From NCBI RefSeq assembly GCF_030122805.1, contig NZ_CP126080.1:4159501-4223500 (forward strand): a DNA stretch of 64,000 nt, written 5' to 3'. Of the stretch, positions 44,866 through 54,526 are shown piece by piece. This DNA is from Mesobacillus sp. AQ2. GTDB taxonomy: Bacteria; Bacillota; Bacilli; Bacillales; Cytobacillaceae. Position numbers and translations under genes: made by a program. The notes under the pieces are model-generated. The model did not search any database. It saw only the letters and a program-made list of their open reading frames with translations, and had not been told where the DNA came from. Position 1 is the stretch's first letter, and the number at the start of each line of letters is the position of its first letter.

Positions 44866-45873
44866 TTACAGACCTTTTTTAGCGATGAAATCAACCAGGT
44901 CAACTACACGGTTAGAGTAGCCAGACTCGTTGTCATACCAAGAGATAACTTTTACCATGCTGCCTTCCATAACCATTGTTGAAAGTGCATCGATTGTAGA
45001 AGAGTTTGCACAGCCATTGTAGTCGCTAGATACTAGTGGCTCTTCGCTGTATCCAAGGATACCTTTAAGCTCGTTTTCAGATGCTTTCTTGAATGCAGCA
45101 TTGATTTCTTCAACTGTTACGTCTTTTTCAAGCTCAGCAACAAGGTCAACTAGTGAAACGTTTGGAGTTGGAACACGCATTGCTCCACCGTTCAATTTGC
45201 CTTTAAGTTCAGGCAATACTAGTGAAACTGCTTTTGCAGCACCAGTTGTTGTAGGAATAATGTTTTCCGCAGCTGCACGCGCACGACGGTAGTCTTTGTG
45301 CGGAAGGTCAAGAATTTGCTGGTCATTTGTGTATGAGTGAACAGTTGTCATCATACCGCGCTTGATTCCGAAGTTGTCGTTCAGAACTTTCGCAAATGGA
45401 GCCAGGCAGTTTGTTGTACAAGATGCATTAGAGATTACGTGGTGGTTAGCTGCATCGTACTTGTCATCGTTAACACCCATAACGATTGTGATATCTTCGT
45501 CAGATGCCGGAGCAGAAATGATGACTTTCTTTGCGCCTGCTTCAAGGTGTTTAGCAGCGTCAGCACGCTTTGTGAAACGGCCAGTAGATTCTACTACTAC
45601 TTCTACGCCAAGGTCGCCCCAGCCAAGTTGAGCTGGATCTCTTTCAGCAAGTACTTTCACTTTGTGGCCGTCAACTACAAGGTAGTCACCGTCAACTGTG
45701 ATTTCTTCGTTCAATGTTCCGTGAACTGTATCATATTTTAAAAGGTGAGCAAGCATGTTTGCATCAGTTAAATCGTTAACTGCAACTACTTCCACATTAG
45801 GGTTCTTCAATGCCGCGCGGAAAACTACGCGTCCAATACGTCCAAATCCGTTAATACCAACTTTTACTGCCAT
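44866..45873 (-). CDS. gapA: Glyceraldehyde-3-phosphate dehydrogenase, glycolytic
   Basis: A 335-residue NAD-dependent enzyme. NAD motif [18 protein letters not shown], catalytic Cys in [16 protein letters not shown]. Its place after cggR marks it as the glycolytic GapA rather than the gluconeogenic GapB. Strong AAAGGAGG ribosome binding site. Confidence 0.98.
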   Translation of the reverse strand: MAVKVGINGFGRIGRVVFRAALKNPNVEVVAVNDLTDANMLAHLLKYDTVHGTLNEEITVDGDYLVVDGHKVKVLAERDPAQLGWGDLGVEVVVESTGRFTKRADAAKHLEAGAKKVIISAPASDEDITIVMGVNDDKYDAANHHVISNASCTTNCLAPFAKVLNDNFGIKRGMMTTVHSYTNDQQILDLPHKDYRRARAAAENIIPTTTGAAKAVSLVLPELKGKLNGGAMRVPTPNVSLVDLVAELEKDVTVEEINAAFKKASENELKGILGYSEEPLVSSDYNGCANSSTIDALSTMVMEGSMVKVISWYDNESGYSNRVVDLVDFIAKKGL

Positions 45874-45923
45874 GAGTATTTCCTCCTTTGATTCCTATAA
45901 AAGGTGTTGTTTATATTAAGGTG

Positions 45924-46949
45924 TTACCCTTGTAACAATGTTTTAGCGGCTCCTTCATCCGTGACCAGGATGGTCGAGGAAGGCGCCTGTTTCATATAGG
46001 CCCTGATCGCCTTTGCCTTTGACTGTCCGCCGGCAACCGCGATGATATTGCCTATATTTGCGAGATCATCCAGCTGAAGGCCAATCGTCAGCACTTTGTG
46101 GACGATTTCACCCTCTTCATTGAAATAATAGCCAAAAGCCTCGCCGACTGCTTTTCCATCAAGGATTTTCTGCAAATCCTCAGGGCTGGTATTACGGCGT
46201 TCCGCCATTGTAATAGCGTCTCCAATACCATGTAAAACCATGCTCGCTGATTTAACCAAATTCCATACTTCATAAATCAGCGGTTCTTTGATGAAGGACT
46301 TGTAAACTTCGGTGCTGACTTGGTCCGGTACATAAAAGACCCGGTTGCGGGAATTCGTATTATCCGCCATGATCGCGCAAACCGTGTTTGCCTGATTCTT
46401 GACGTCCTCGCCGATTCCGCCCCTTGCCGGCACGAAAACTAAATCCTTTTCGCCAAAGTCGGGAGTAAGGCTTTCCGCCACAGCCGCCATAGTCGATCCT
46501 CCTGTTACCGCAATGACATCCTTGCTTTTTAGGAGCTCTTTCATACTATTGGCTGTCGCACGCCCCAGCTCGCTTTTCACCCATGGCGACTTGTCGCTGT
46601 CCCCCGGGACAACTATGACCCTTCGAATGCCCATGCGCTTTTCGAGCTGATGCTCTAATGTGTTTATACCCATTATGTCCCGCATTACTCTATCAAGACT
46701 TTCCAGTATATCTTTTCCCTCTTTGGTCAACGTCATTCCCGAAACCGACATCGAGATTAGATCCTGGTCTTTCAAAAACTCCACCTCGGAACGCAAAACC
46801 CGTTCAGTCAAATTCAGGCTGACCGAAAGATTTCTCCTGCCAACAGGCTGCATCACGTTTATGTATTGGAGGATGAGGTATCGTTTTTGCATAACTTGCA
46901 ATAAATCGGGCAATATTCTTTTTTGAATATCAATGAGCGAAAAGTCCAT
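45924..46949 (-). CDS. cggR: Central glycolytic genes regulator CggR
   Basis: A 341-residue SorC-family repressor. An N-terminal helix-turn-helix (RRNLSVSLNLTERVLRSEVE) is followed by a sugar-binding domain with VTGGSTMAAVAESL. It is inactivated by fructose-1,6-bisphosphate. The direct-repeat operator lies 27 bases upstream of the gene, so it should repress the whole operon. Confidence 0.96.
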   Translation of the reverse strand: MDFSLIDIQKRILPDLLQVMQKRYLILQYINVMQPVGRRNLSVSLNLTERVLRSEVEFLKDQDLISMSVSGMTLTKEGKDILESLDRVMRDIMGINTLEHQLEKRMGIRRVIVVPGDSDKSPWVKSELGRATANSMKELLKSKDVIAVTGGSTMAAVAESLTPDFGEKDLVFVPARGGIGEDVKNQANTVCAIMADNTNSRNRVFYVPDQVSTEVYKSFIKEPLIYEVWNLVKSASMVLHGIGDAITMAERRNTSPEDLQKILDGKAVGEAFGYYFNEEGEIVHKVLTIGLQLDDLANIGNIIAVAGGQSKAKAIRAYMKQAPSSTILVTDEGAAKTLLQG

Positions 46950-46975
46950 GTTGATATTCTCCTTTATAAGTGATG

Positions 46976-47010
46976 GACGTTAAATGTCCCGCCAAGACAT
47001 ATTATGTCCC
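46976..47010 (-). promoter_or_regulatory. CggR operator
   Basis: On the minus strand two direct repeats, GGGACATAATATGTC (47010-46996) and GGGACATTTAACGTC (46990-46976), are separated by TTGGC. This matches the tandem GGGAC-N6-TGTC arrangement known for B. subtilis CggR, with CGTC for TGTC in the second copy. Confidence 0.9.
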
Positions 47011-47026
47011 ACTCGCGGTAAAAAAA

Positions 47027-47063
47027 ATCACCCCTGCTACAGATTTCATTCTAACAGGAGTGA
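47027..47063 (-). terminator. Terminator of the glutaredoxin-like gene
   Basis: On the minus strand TCACTCCTG pairs with CAGGGGTGA, followed by TTTTTTTT. It separates this gene from the cggR promoter. Confidence 0.8.
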
Positions 47064-47072
47064 AAACCTTAA

Positions 47073-47333
47073 TCAACCAATAAACTCAAGGTTTTTTCGT
47101 GAAAACGCTTCACTTATGAATTTTTTGTTAATAATCCCGTATTGAAGCTCCTCGCCGTCCAATTCGATGACCGGAATCATGATTCCATACTTCTCGACAA
47201 GCTCATCATCGAGGTCGATATTGATCTCTTCTATTGTAAAATTCCAGTTTTGCTGCAGTTCTTCTAGTATTTCCCGTGCAGTCTCACATAAATGGCAGCG
47301 CGGTCGGGAATAAAGTTTGACTGTTTTTTTCAT
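47073..47333 (-). CDS. Glutaredoxin-like protein
   Basis: An 86-residue thioredoxin-fold protein. VKLYSRPRCHLCETAREILE has an intact CxxC, and the cis-Pro loop is GIMIPVIELDGEEL. Such proteins reduce disulfides or glutathione/bacillithiol adducts; the partner is unknown. AAGGAG upstream. Usual neighbour of cggR in Bacillus. Confidence 0.9.
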   Translation of the reverse strand: MKKTVKLYSRPRCHLCETAREILEELQQNWNFTIEEINIDLDDELVEKYGIMIPVIELDGEELQYGIINKKFISEAFSRKNLEFIG

Positions 47334-47363
47334 TTCTGTCTCCTTTGACTGAGTGGAATCTTA

Positions 47364-47465
47364 TTTAATCGCAAACATTTGGTTTTATTCGTAAATGCAC
47401 GGGCTTTATTCGCAATAAAAGAAGTTTATTCGCAAATTACGGGGCTTTATTTGCAAAAAGGAAAT
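47364..47465. repeat. Intergenic array of about 20.5-bp units, core TTATTCGCAAA
   Basis: TTAATCGCAAA, TTATTCGTAAA, TTATTCGCAAT, TTATTCGCAAA and TTATTTGCAAA begin at 47365, 47385, 47406, 47426 and 47447: steps of 20, 21, 20 and 21 bases. ACGGGGC/ACGGGC recurs in the spacers. It lies between the glutaredoxin start and the sigL end. Confidence 0.9.
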
Positions 47466-47510
47466 ACCATCCATATCACCAACAGGATTTCACCGTGAAT
47501 TTGCTATACC

Positions 47511-48854
47511 CTAATCAAATCGTTTCCGTTTCGAAGAGGATGGAATCCCCAGCTGGTCACGGTATTTCGCGACGGTTCTCCGCGACACGACCATCCCTTC
47601 ACGATCCTCGAGCATTTCAACAATAGCCTGGTCGGAAATCGGCTTTCTTTTATCTTCTTCCTTTATATAGTTCTCGATTGCCGCTTTTACAGTTTGCGAT
47701 GAGGCCTGGTCGTTCTCGGTGGTGGCAACCCCACTTGTAAAAAACGATTTCAATTCATAGGTTCCGCATGGTGTCTGCATGTATTTTTCACGTACAGTCC
47801 GGCTGACGGTTGATTCGTGGATCTCCAGCTCATCCGCCACCTCCCTCATTGTCATCGGATTCAGGTGGGAAGGACCTTTCATGAAAAAGTCCGGCTGTTT
47901 TTCGATAATCTTTGCGGACACCTTCATCAGCGTTTCCTTGCGTTGTTCGAGGCTGCGGCGGATCCACTGATAATCCCCCTGCTTTTCCTGGATGAATTTA
48001 TTGACTTCCTGATCCTTATGCTGTGATAGCTGCCGGAAATAGCCATCGTTAAAAGAGACTTTCGGAATCAAAGCATCATATATGCTTACAGAAAGTTCAT
48101 CGCCTTCACGTTTCACCACTACATCCGGAACAATATAGGCTGCCTTTCCACGCTGGAAAGCTGCCCCTGGTTTCGGATTAAGCTTTTGGATCTCGTCATG
48201 GACCTTCTGGATATCCTTCAATTCTATATTCAGCATTTTCGAGAGTGCTTTCCACTTTTTTTCAGCAAAGAGAAGGAAGTGGTCCCGGATGATCGTGATC
48301 GCCAGCTGATTGGCTGATGTCCGCTTCTGCCTTGTCAGCTGGAGCAGCAGGCACTCCTGAAGGTCTCCTGCCGCAATACCGGCGGGATCCAATGATTGCA
48401 GCTTGAAATAGGCGGAATCAATGATTTCCTCATCCATAGCAAACCTTTTTGCAAGATCATTGCGATCCATTTTCAAGTAACCGTTTTCATCTATGTTTTC
48501 AATCAACACTGGTAATATCAGTTTTTCCTCTGGCGATGCTTTTAAGGAGTTTAGCTGGGCATGAAGATATTCTTCAAGCGTCTCACTCTCGCCAGAACCA
48601 ATCTGTTCAATCAAATTTTTCTGGTCCCGTTCGAATGTCCTTTTTGTACCTTTTCTCTTACGATCCATATTCGAATCAAAATTAGTGATATTTTTAAAGT
48701 CTACTTGCAGCAGGGGATTTTCCATCGATTTAGCTTCAAGAAAAGCCGCAAGCTCCTGGGCTGAGTACTGCAAAAGCGCAATTGCCTGGGTCAGCTCCTG
48801 AGTCATCGCCAATTTTAACGTCTGTTTTTGAAACAATCCAGCTTTCAGATCCAT
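47511..48854 (-). CDS. sigL: RNA polymerase sigma-54 factor
   Basis: A 447-residue RpoN. The N-terminal activator-interacting region is LKAGLFQKQTLKLAMTQELTQAI, then a core-binding domain. The helix-turn-helix is LEIHESTVSRTVREKYMQTP, and the RpoN box is VSRRTVAKYRDQLGIPSS (canonical ARRTVAKYR). It reads -24/-12 promoters for amino acid and carbon use; no such target operon is obvious in this window. Confidence 0.97.
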   Translation of the reverse strand: MDLKAGLFQKQTLKLAMTQELTQAIALLQYSAQELAAFLEAKSMENPLLQVDFKNITNFDSNMDRKRKGTKRTFERDQKNLIEQIGSGESETLEEYLHAQLNSLKASPEEKLILPVLIENIDENGYLKMDRNDLAKRFAMDEEIIDSAYFKLQSLDPAGIAAGDLQECLLLQLTRQKRTSANQLAITIIRDHFLLFAEKKWKALSKMLNIELKDIQKVHDEIQKLNPKPGAAFQRGKAAYIVPDVVVKREGDELSVSIYDALIPKVSFNDGYFRQLSQHKDQEVNKFIQEKQGDYQWIRRSLEQRKETLMKVSAKIIEKQPDFFMKGPSHLNPMTMREVADELEIHESTVSRTVREKYMQTPCGTYELKSFFTSGVATTENDQASSQTVKAAIENYIKEEDKRKPISDQAIVEMLEDREGMVVSRRTVAKYRDQLGIPSSSKRKRFD

Positions 48855-49014
48855 CTAAATCACCCCTGCACTCATTTTACATGATAAACCGGGTTTGGTG
48901 TATGGAAAGAATTTGGCATGACAAGAAAACTCTCATGTTTCACCAGTGTCAATATAGCATTAACGAAAGGGATAAATATGTCAGGCGATTTTAATTTATT
49001 GTCTGAAATTTCAG

Positions 49015-49044
49015 TTGACTCAGCTATATTAATTATAAGATAAT
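49015..49044 (+). promoter_or_regulatory. Promoter of the TetR gene with imperfect palindrome
   Basis: TTGACT (49015-49020), 18-base spacer, GATAAT (49039-49044). The overlapping AATACT-ATTG-AGTAAT is an imperfect inverted repeat, a plausible auto-operator. Confidence 0.5.
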
Positions 49045-49079
49045 ACTATTGAGTAATATATTTTAGAAGGTGTTATTAA

Positions 49080-49679
49080 ATGAGTAAAAGAGGCAGGAAG
49101 AAAGGGGCTAGCGGTGAACAAAGCCGGGCTTTGCTGCTTACAATCGCTGCAGAAGAGTTTGCCCAAAAAGGTTATTACGAAACCAAAATCAGCACAATCG
49201 TTCAAAAGGCAGGCTTAACCCAGCCAACATTCTACCTTTACTTTAAAAGTAAAGAGGCAATTTTCAAGGAATTAATCGACTCGTTTCGCAAAAGGCTTTT
49301 TCATCTCACAAAAGAAAGTCGATTAGAACCCGGAGTTAATCCTGACTCCTTATCAACGACGATTAGTAAAGGCTTAACAGGAATCTTTACTTTCTTTATT
49401 GAGAATCGAGATTTAACACTAATTGGTTTCTATCATCCTCAAGAGTCTAAAGAATTGAAAAAACAGTTAGCGGTCCAGATAAGAGAAAACTTAATGTTTG
49501 AAGCTGAAAATGGTATTTTTCAGACTGAACTCGACATGGATTTGGTGTCAGATATTTTGATTGGCATTATCGAGCGCCTCACGATGACCAAATTATTTCC
49601 CGGAATAAAAACTCCTGAAGAACTTTCTTCTGAGATTGTTCAACTTCTTCTAAACGGAATGTTACCGAAAAGCGTCTGA
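49080..49679 (+). CDS. TetR/AcrR-family transcriptional regulator
   Basis: A 199-residue regulator. The helix-turn-helix is TKISTIVQKAGLTQPTFYLYFKSKEAIF (residues about 37-64), followed by an all-helical ligand domain. Ribosome binding site GAAGGTG. No efflux or enzyme gene lies beside it in the same direction, so its target is unknown; autoregulation is likely. Confidence 0.9.
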   Translation: MSKRGRKKGASGEQSRALLLTIAAEEFAQKGYYETKISTIVQKAGLTQPTFYLYFKSKEAIFKELIDSFRKRLFHLTKESRLEPGVNPDSLSTTISKGLTGIFTFFIENRDLTLIGFYHPQESKELKKQLAVQIRENLMFEAENGIFQTELDMDLVSDILIGIIERLTMTKLFPGIKTPEELSSEIVQLLLNGMLPKSV

Positions 49680-49830
49680 TCATTTTTCGCTATTGGAATT
49701 GACCCTTGCATCGCCATAATTACATCTCCTTGAATACCACTGGATTGGCGAACGCCAAAAATCACTGAATACCGTGGGAAAGATCAAATTGATTTGGAAA
49801 AGACCTAATTTGAGTGGAGGAGAATGAATC

Positions 49831-49989
49831 ATGGAAAGAGAGTTAGAACAAGAGTGGTTGTACTTAATGATGCAGGCTAAACAAATGGGGATTCCTATAG
49901 AGGAGGTCCGGCAGTTTCTCCAGCAGGGTTCTTTAGAAGACGTCTCATACCAAAAATCTAAATCGGAGTTTTTACGGCCGAGTCCTTAA
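49831..49989 (+). CDS. SinI-family anti-repressor
   Basis: A 52-residue protein, MERELEQEWLYLMMQAKQ then MGIPIEEVRQFLQQGS, matching the SinI dimerisation domain (L-x-x-E-W-x-x-L-x-x-x-A-K-x-x-G-x-x-x-E-E-V-R-x-F-L). SinI binds the biofilm repressor SinR. GGAGGAG precedes the ATG. No sinR, tasA or tapA is adjacent, so this is an orphan SinI paralogue or a copy moved away from its partner. Confidence 0.85.
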   Translation: MERELEQEWLYLMMQAKQMGIPIEEVRQFLQQGSLEDVSYQKSKSEFLRPSP

Positions 49990-50024
49990 AACACATGCGA
50001 TTTCGCATGTATCGTTAAAACAAA

Positions 50025-50044
50025 AATCCCTTTCCTCAGGGATT
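50025..50044 (-). terminator. Second hairpin downstream of tRNA-Arg
   Basis: AATCCC (50025-50030) pairs with GGGATT (50039-50044), with TTTTTGTTTT on the minus strand. A further hairpin ACATGCGA / TCGCATGT at 49993-50010 follows the sinI-like stop. Confidence 0.55.
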
Positions 50045-50082
50045 GTACCCATAGGGTTAGCAGCAGTTGAATGAATACCAAA

Positions 50083-50131
50083 ACAAAAAAAGTTCCCACG
50101 CCTGTATAAAACTCATACAAACATAGGAACT
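50083..50131 (-). terminator. Terminator of the tRNA-Arg gene
   Basis: GTTCC (50130-50126) pairs with GGAAC (50096-50092) on the minus strand with inner TGTATGAGTTTTATACA, followed by TTTTTTT. Confidence 0.8.
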
Positions 50132-50144
50132 CATTTTTTTGTAA

Positions 50145-50216
50145 CGCCCTCGGCAGGAATCGAACCCACATCTCAAGAACCGGAATCTTACGTGCTATCC
50201 GTTGCACCACGAGGGC
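50145..50216 (-). tRNA. tRNA-Arg (anticodon CCG)
   Basis: 72 bases. Acceptor GCCCTCG pairs with CGAGGGC plus discriminator G. D-stem GTGC/GCAC, anticodon stem TAAGA/TCTTG with loop TTCCGGT (anticodon CCG, reads CGG), T-loop TTCGATT. CCA is not encoded. It stands alone between the SinI-like gene and clpP. Confidence 0.95.
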
Positions 50217-50401
50217 ATGTTTGAAGTTAGCGTTACGCTTACCTATTATAGGATAAGTCTTCACGGTTTGCAAGAATGATTTTTTGCCAGCAGTGCAAGC
50301 CCTTTGTTTAAAAATGACAATCTTGGGTAAGATGGATACGGTACAGTAAATTGGAATATAAATATTGTCGAACAGTTTATGCAGGCTTTAAAAGCGATTC
50401 G

Positions 50402-50418
50402 TTTGACCTTTATTGACC
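50402..50418 (+). promoter_or_regulatory. CtsR operator upstream of clpP
   Basis: TTTGACC-TTT-ATTGACC is the reverse complement of the CtsR heptad repeat (RGTCAAA-NAN-RGTCAAA) with one mismatch. The second TTGACC may also act as a -35 box. CtsR releases clp genes on heat or protein stress. Confidence 0.82.
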
Positions 50419-50577
50419 ATGCGTGTATCATTAAACTACATAGGTGTTCTGGCAAACGAACCAGTTTATGCCAGCCTGCAATCTGTCTATTTAAGGGCAG
50501 TCATTTGCTTTAAAAAGGGACTATAAAACCTATTTTAAAGCGGTGAAATGATTTTACGTTAAAGGAGGAAAACAAAC

Positions 50578-51183
50578 ATGAACTTGATTCCTACAGTTAT
50601 TGAACAAACGAATCGGGGCGAAAGGGCATATGATATTTATTCCCGCCTTTTAAAGGATCGCATCATTATGCTGGGAAGCGGCATTGATGACAATGTTGCT
50701 AACTCAATCGTAGCCCAGCTGCTTTTCCTGGAAGCTGAAAATCCGGAAAAAGACATTTCCATCTACATCAATAGCCCGGGCGGCAGCATCACTGCCGGTA
50801 TGGCAATCTACGATACTATGCAGTTCATCAAGCCGGATGTACAGACAATCTGCATCGGTATGGCTGCATCCATGGGTGCATTCCTTCTGGCTGCCGGAAC
50901 AAAAGGCAAGCGTTATGCACTTCCAAACGCCGAAGTCATGATCCACCAGCCACTTGGCGGTGCACAGGGACAGGCGACTGAAATCGAAATCGCTGCGAAG
51001 CGTATCCTTTTCCTTCGTGAAAAGCTGAATGGCATCCTTTCCGAGCGTACTGGCCAGCCGCTTGAAGTCATCGCGAAAGATACTGACCGCGACAACTTCA
51101 TGACAGCTGAGCGTGCGAAGGAATACGGTCTTGTCGACCAGATCATCAGTCGCAACGTATTGGAAGAAAAAAAGGATAAATAA
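50578..51183 (+). CDS. clpP: ATP-dependent Clp protease proteolytic subunit
   Basis: A 201-residue serine protease forming a 14-mer that works with ClpX/ClpC. It starts [19 protein letters not shown]. The catalytic Ser is in [14 protein letters not shown], His in [13 protein letters not shown] and Asp in [12 protein letters not shown]. Strong AAAGGAGG. It degrades, among others, tmRNA-tagged proteins. Confidence 0.98.
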   Translation: MNLIPTVIEQTNRGERAYDIYSRLLKDRIIMLGSGIDDNVANSIVAQLLFLEAENPEKDISIYINSPGGSITAGMAIYDTMQFIKPDVQTICIGMAASMGAFLLAAGTKGKRYALPNAEVMIHQPLGGAQGQATEIEIAAKRILFLREKLNGILSERTGQPLEVIAKDTDRDNFMTAERAKEYGLVDQIISRNVLEEKKDK

Positions 51184-51192
51184 TCAAAACCA

Positions 51193-51223
51193 AAACTCGC
51201 TCTTTAAACGGAGCGAGTTTTTT
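51193..51223 (+). terminator. Terminator of clpP
   Basis: AAACTCGCTC (51193-51202) pairs with GAGCGAGTTT (51211-51220), then TTT. It may also stop the convergent crh operon. Confidence 0.9.
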
Positions 51224-51238
51224 ATGGTTCTTTTCAGC

Positions 51239-51496
51239 TTAATTTTCGTTCTGGATGTATTCAGCCAATTTCGACACGGCTTCTTCTTCGTCATTTCCAT
51301 CCGCGATCAGGTTCACTGATGCGCCGGCACTTACTGCAAGACTCATCAAGCCCATGATGCTTTTTGCGTTTACCTTTTTCCCATCCTTCTCTAGAAAAAT
51401 ATCGGATGAGAACCTGTTTGCTTCCTGCACGAATAATGCAGCGGGACGTGCTTGCAGCCCAGTTTTCAATTTGACTTCCACTTGTTTTTCAACCAT
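51239..51496 (-). CDS. crh: Crh, catabolite-repression HPr-like protein
   Basis: An 85-residue HPr fold. At the HPr active site it reads TGLQARPAALFV: Gln replaces the phospho-His15, so it cannot carry PTS phosphate. The regulatory Ser46 site is kept (NAKSIMGLMSL). Seryl-phosphorylated Crh is a CcpA co-repressor. End of the nudix-rapZ-yvcK-whiA-crh run, as in B. subtilis. Confidence 0.96.
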   Translation of the reverse strand: MVEKQVEVKLKTGLQARPAALFVQEANRFSSDIFLEKDGKKVNAKSIMGLMSLAVSAGASVNLIADGNDEEEAVSKLAEYIQNEN

Positions 51497-51515
51497 TGCT
51501 TTTCCTCCTCTATCC

Positions 51516-52463
51516 CTATTTATTTATAGTTTGCCCGGCACGCAGTTTATCTGCTATCTCATCAATTTTTCGCAGCCGGTGATTGATTCCTGATTTGCTG
51601 ATACTTCCCCCGCTGACCATTTCGCCCAGCTCTTTCAGGGTGACATCCTGGTAATCGACACGGAGCTGAGCAATCTCCCTCAGCTTATCCGGTAAAATTT
51701 GCAGGCCGACTGTATCCCGTATGTAGCGGATATTCTCTACCTGTCTTAGGGCAGCCCCAATTGTTTTATTCAAGTTAGCCGTTTCACAATTTACGAGACG
51801 GTTAACCGAATTTCTCATATCACGGACAATCCGGATATCCTCAAAACGCAGCAGCGCATTATGGGCGCCAACGATGTTCAAGAACTCAGTGATTTTTTCC
51901 GCTTCCTTCAAGTAGGTGATAAATCCTTTTTTCCGTTCCAGCGTTTTGCTGTTGAGTCCAAACGTGTTCATCAACTCACATAATGAATCATTATGCTCCT
52001 GATACATCGAGGCAATCTCAAGATGGTAGGAGGAAGTTTCCGGGTTATTTACCGAACCTCCTGCAAGGAAAGCTCCTCTTAAATAAGAACGCTTACAACA
52101 TTTCTTTTTCACCAATTCAGGTGAAATTTCATAGTTAATTTCAAAGCCTTCTCCTAAAATCTTTAAATCCTCCAAAATTTCTCTGGCTGATTCCTTCAGG
52201 CGGACAATATAAACATTATTTTTTTTCAGCCGCATCTTCTTTCGCACCAAAAGCTCTACCTGTACCTGATAGCTTTTCTTGATCAGGGTATAGATCCGCC
52301 TGGCAATCGCGGCATTTTCAGTCTGTACGTCTACGATGAGTTTGCGATTAGAGAAGGAAAGGGAACCATTCATCCGGATCAAAGCGGACAGTTCCGCATT
52401 GGCGCAGCAGCCCTTCACGTCAATATTCGTGAGTTCTTTTTTTGTTTCCGAAGCGAACGACAC
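51516..52463 (-). CDS. whiA: DNA-binding protein WhiA
   Basis: A 315-residue protein with a degenerate LAGLIDADG-like N-terminal domain ([24 protein letters not shown] segment near 125-145) and a C-terminal helix-turn-helix ([20 protein letters not shown]). It starts with GTG after GGGGGTGAAGAG. In Bacillus it influences cell division and chromosome segregation. It is not an active homing endonuclease. Confidence 0.95.
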   Translation of the reverse strand: MSFASETKKELTNIDVKGCCANAELSALIRMNGSLSFSNRKLIVDVQTENAAIARRIYTLIKKSYQVQVELLVRKKMRLKKNNVYIVRLKESAREILEDLKILGEGFEINYEISPELVKKKCCKRSYLRGAFLAGGSVNNPETSSYHLEIASMYQEHNDSLCELMNTFGLNSKTLERKKGFITYLKEAEKITEFLNIVGAHNALLRFEDIRIVRDMRNSVNRLVNCETANLNKTIGAALRQVENIRYIRDTVGLQILPDKLREIAQLRVDYQDVTLKELGEMVSGGSISKSGINHRLRKIDEIADKLRAGQTINK

Positions 52464-52569
52464 CTCTTCACCCCCTGGTTATTTGGTGCTGGCGCCCTTG
52501 TTCACGCAAGCGCAGCAGTTGTCTTTTTTAAAATCTTCTTTTCTCGAGACAAACGCTTGCATCCTATAT

Positions 52570-53553
52570 CTACGCGTTATACCTCTTTTTGGTTTCATCT
52601 ATTATCATAGAATATAAAATTTCTGAAACTTTTTTTGTATCATGCCTGATGACATTGCCATCCAGCTCTGCGATTTCATCCTGTACGACCTCGACTCCTA
52701 AAGAATTCAGCCGGTCCAGATCAAAAACGACAGGCTGGGCAAGCTCTTCCTTATATCGCAGCTCGACATCAGGAGGGATGGTCTCACTGTTTACCAAAAT
52801 CGTATCGATAAAAGCACAATCCATATGATCATAAATCGCTTTAATATGGTCACTTGCCGCAAAATCATGCGTCTCTCCCGCCTGGGTCATCAGGTTGCAG
52901 ATATACACCTTGCGCGCCTTCGCTTTGCATACTTCCTTGCCAAGCCTTTTCACGAGCAGGTTTGGCAGGATGCTTGTATATAAGCTGCCTGGTCCGATGA
53001 CAATCAAATCTGCTTCCCTGATCGCCTGGAGCGTCTCAGGCAATGGCTTTACGCCTTCAGGATTCAGGAAAACCCGCTTGATTCTTTTCCCTGAGTAAGG
53101 AATTTTCGATTCGCCCCTGACAATGCTGTTATCCTCCATCACCGCATTCAGCATGACACTCCTGTTTGCTGCCGGCAGGACTTTTCCGCGCACATTCAGC
53201 ACCTTGCTCATCTCCTGGATTGCATGGACGAAATTGCCGGTAATCGACGTCATCGCCGCCAGGATCAGGTTGCCGAGTGAGTGGCCAGATAATTCATTGG
53301 ATGTATTGAAGCGATGCTGGAACATTTCTTCAATCAGCGGCTCCACATCCGAAAGGGCAGCCAGGACATTCCTGATATCGCCTGGAGGGGGAATCTGCAT
53401 ATCTTCCCGCAGGCGGCCCGAACTTCCGCCATCATCAGCCACTGTGACAATCGCAGTGATGTCGACCGGATGCTTTTTCAAGCCCCGGAGCAGGACTGGG
53501 AGGCCTGTTCCGCCTCCAATGATGACGATTCTTGGCAATCCATCTGTCATCAT
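52570..53553 (-). CDS. yvcK: Gluconeogenesis factor YvcK/MgfK
   Basis: A 327-residue CofD-like protein. It starts [20 protein letters not shown] after the first residues, followed by [15 protein letters not shown] and [14 protein letters not shown]. It binds UDP-GlcNAc and is needed for growth on gluconeogenic carbon and for cell shape. Its start overlaps the rapZ stop by four bases (ATGA). Confidence 0.95.
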   Translation of the reverse strand: MMTDGLPRIVIIGGGTGLPVLLRGLKKHPVDITAIVTVADDGGSSGRLREDMQIPPPGDIRNVLAALSDVEPLIEEMFQHRFNTSNELSGHSLGNLILAAMTSITGNFVHAIQEMSKVLNVRGKVLPAANRSVMLNAVMEDNSIVRGESKIPYSGKRIKRVFLNPEGVKPLPETLQAIREADLIVIGPGSLYTSILPNLLVKRLGKEVCKAKARKVYICNLMTQAGETHDFAASDHIKAIYDHMDCAFIDTILVNSETIPPDVELRYKEELAQPVVFDLDRLNSLGVEVVQDEIAELDGNVIRHDTKKVSEILYSMIIDETKKRYNA

Positions 53554-54443
53554 GTCGTAAGTCCCTTCCTTTTATCGATATCACGGTGTGTCACGCGGGT
53601 ATGATAGTCTTTCTCGAAATATTTGGCGATATGTTCAGCCAGCGCTACTGAACGATGCTGGCCTCCCGTGCAGCCGATGGCGATGACCAGCTGCGCCTTG
53701 CCTTCCCGCTTATAATGCGGAAGCATGAAGCTCAAGAGGTCTAGCACCTTTTCAAGGAACTTGGATGTCTCGTTCCATTTTAAAACGTATGTCGATACAT
53801 CTTCATCAAGACCAGTTTTTGGACGCATATGTTCAATATAATGCGGGTTCGGCAAGAAGCGGACATCGAAAACGAGGTCGGCATCTATCGGTAATCCATG
53901 CTTGAACCCAAAGGACATCACATTCACGGTAAAAATCGTCTTTTTGTTCACCGAGAACTCTTCAAGGATTTTTTCGCGGAGGTCCTTTGGTTTCATGCCG
54001 GTTGTTTTATAAATAAGCTGTGCTCGGCCCTTCAGTTCTTCCAGCAGCTCGCGTTCAAGCTGGATGCCTTCAAGCGGCAAGCCTGATGGAGCAAGTGGAT
54101 GCGAACGTCTCGTTTCTTTATAACGGCGGACGAGTGTAGAGTCATCTGCATCCAGGAACAGCACCTGTGGCGTCACCCATGAAGTTTCCGCAAGTTCATC
54201 AAGCGCCTTGAACAGGGAATCAAAGAATTCGCGCCCGCGCAAATCCATGACCAATGCCACCTTATTCATTTTTGTGCCAGATTCCTTCATCAACTCAAGG
54301 AATTTCGGCAGCAATGTCGGCGGCAGATTGTCGACACAGAAAAAGCCAAGGTCCTCAAAACTCTGGATTGCGACCGTTTTCCCCGCGCCAGACATACCTG
54401 TTATGATGACCAGTTGGGTATCAGTAGTTGAACCGGTACTCAT
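53550..54443 (-). CDS. rapZ: RapZ-family nucleotide-binding protein (YvcJ)
   Basis: A 297-residue P-loop protein. Walker A is [20 protein letters not shown], Walker-B-like [13 protein letters not shown], and the C-terminal domain has [19 protein letters not shown]. In Enterobacteria RapZ controls glmS mRNA; in Bacillus YvcJ hydrolyses GTP/ATP and affects competence. Ribosome binding site GGGGGAAGAG. Confidence 0.95.
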   Translation of the reverse strand: MSTGSTTDTQLVIITGMSGAGKTVAIQSFEDLGFFCVDNLPPTLLPKFLELMKESGTKMNKVALVMDLRGREFFDSLFKALDELAETSWVTPQVLFLDADDSTLVRRYKETRRSHPLAPSGLPLEGIQLERELLEELKGRAQLIYKTTGMKPKDLREKILEEFSVNKKTIFTVNVMSFGFKHGLPIDADLVFDVRFLPNPHYIEHMRPKTGLDEDVSTYVLKWNETSKFLEKVLDLLSFMLPHYKREGKAQLVIAIGCTGGQHRSVALAEHIAKYFEKDYHTRVTHRDIDKRKGLTT

Positions 54444-54526
54444 TTCTCTTCCCCCTGAAAATTAGTTATTAAGGCCTTTTCGTTGAAAGGCAGCCGCCAA
54501 TACGAAAACAGCCATTTTTTATCGTA

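Noticed and set aside
49744..49757. Short palindrome TTGGCG-AA-CGCCAA upstream of the SinI-like gene
   Set aside because: Too short and isolated to call an operator without a second site or conservation data.
51516..52463. whiA as a homing endonuclease
   Set aside because: It has the LAGLIDADG-like fold, but the catalytic acidic residues are replaced and a C-terminal helix-turn-helix is present; it is the conserved WhiA.
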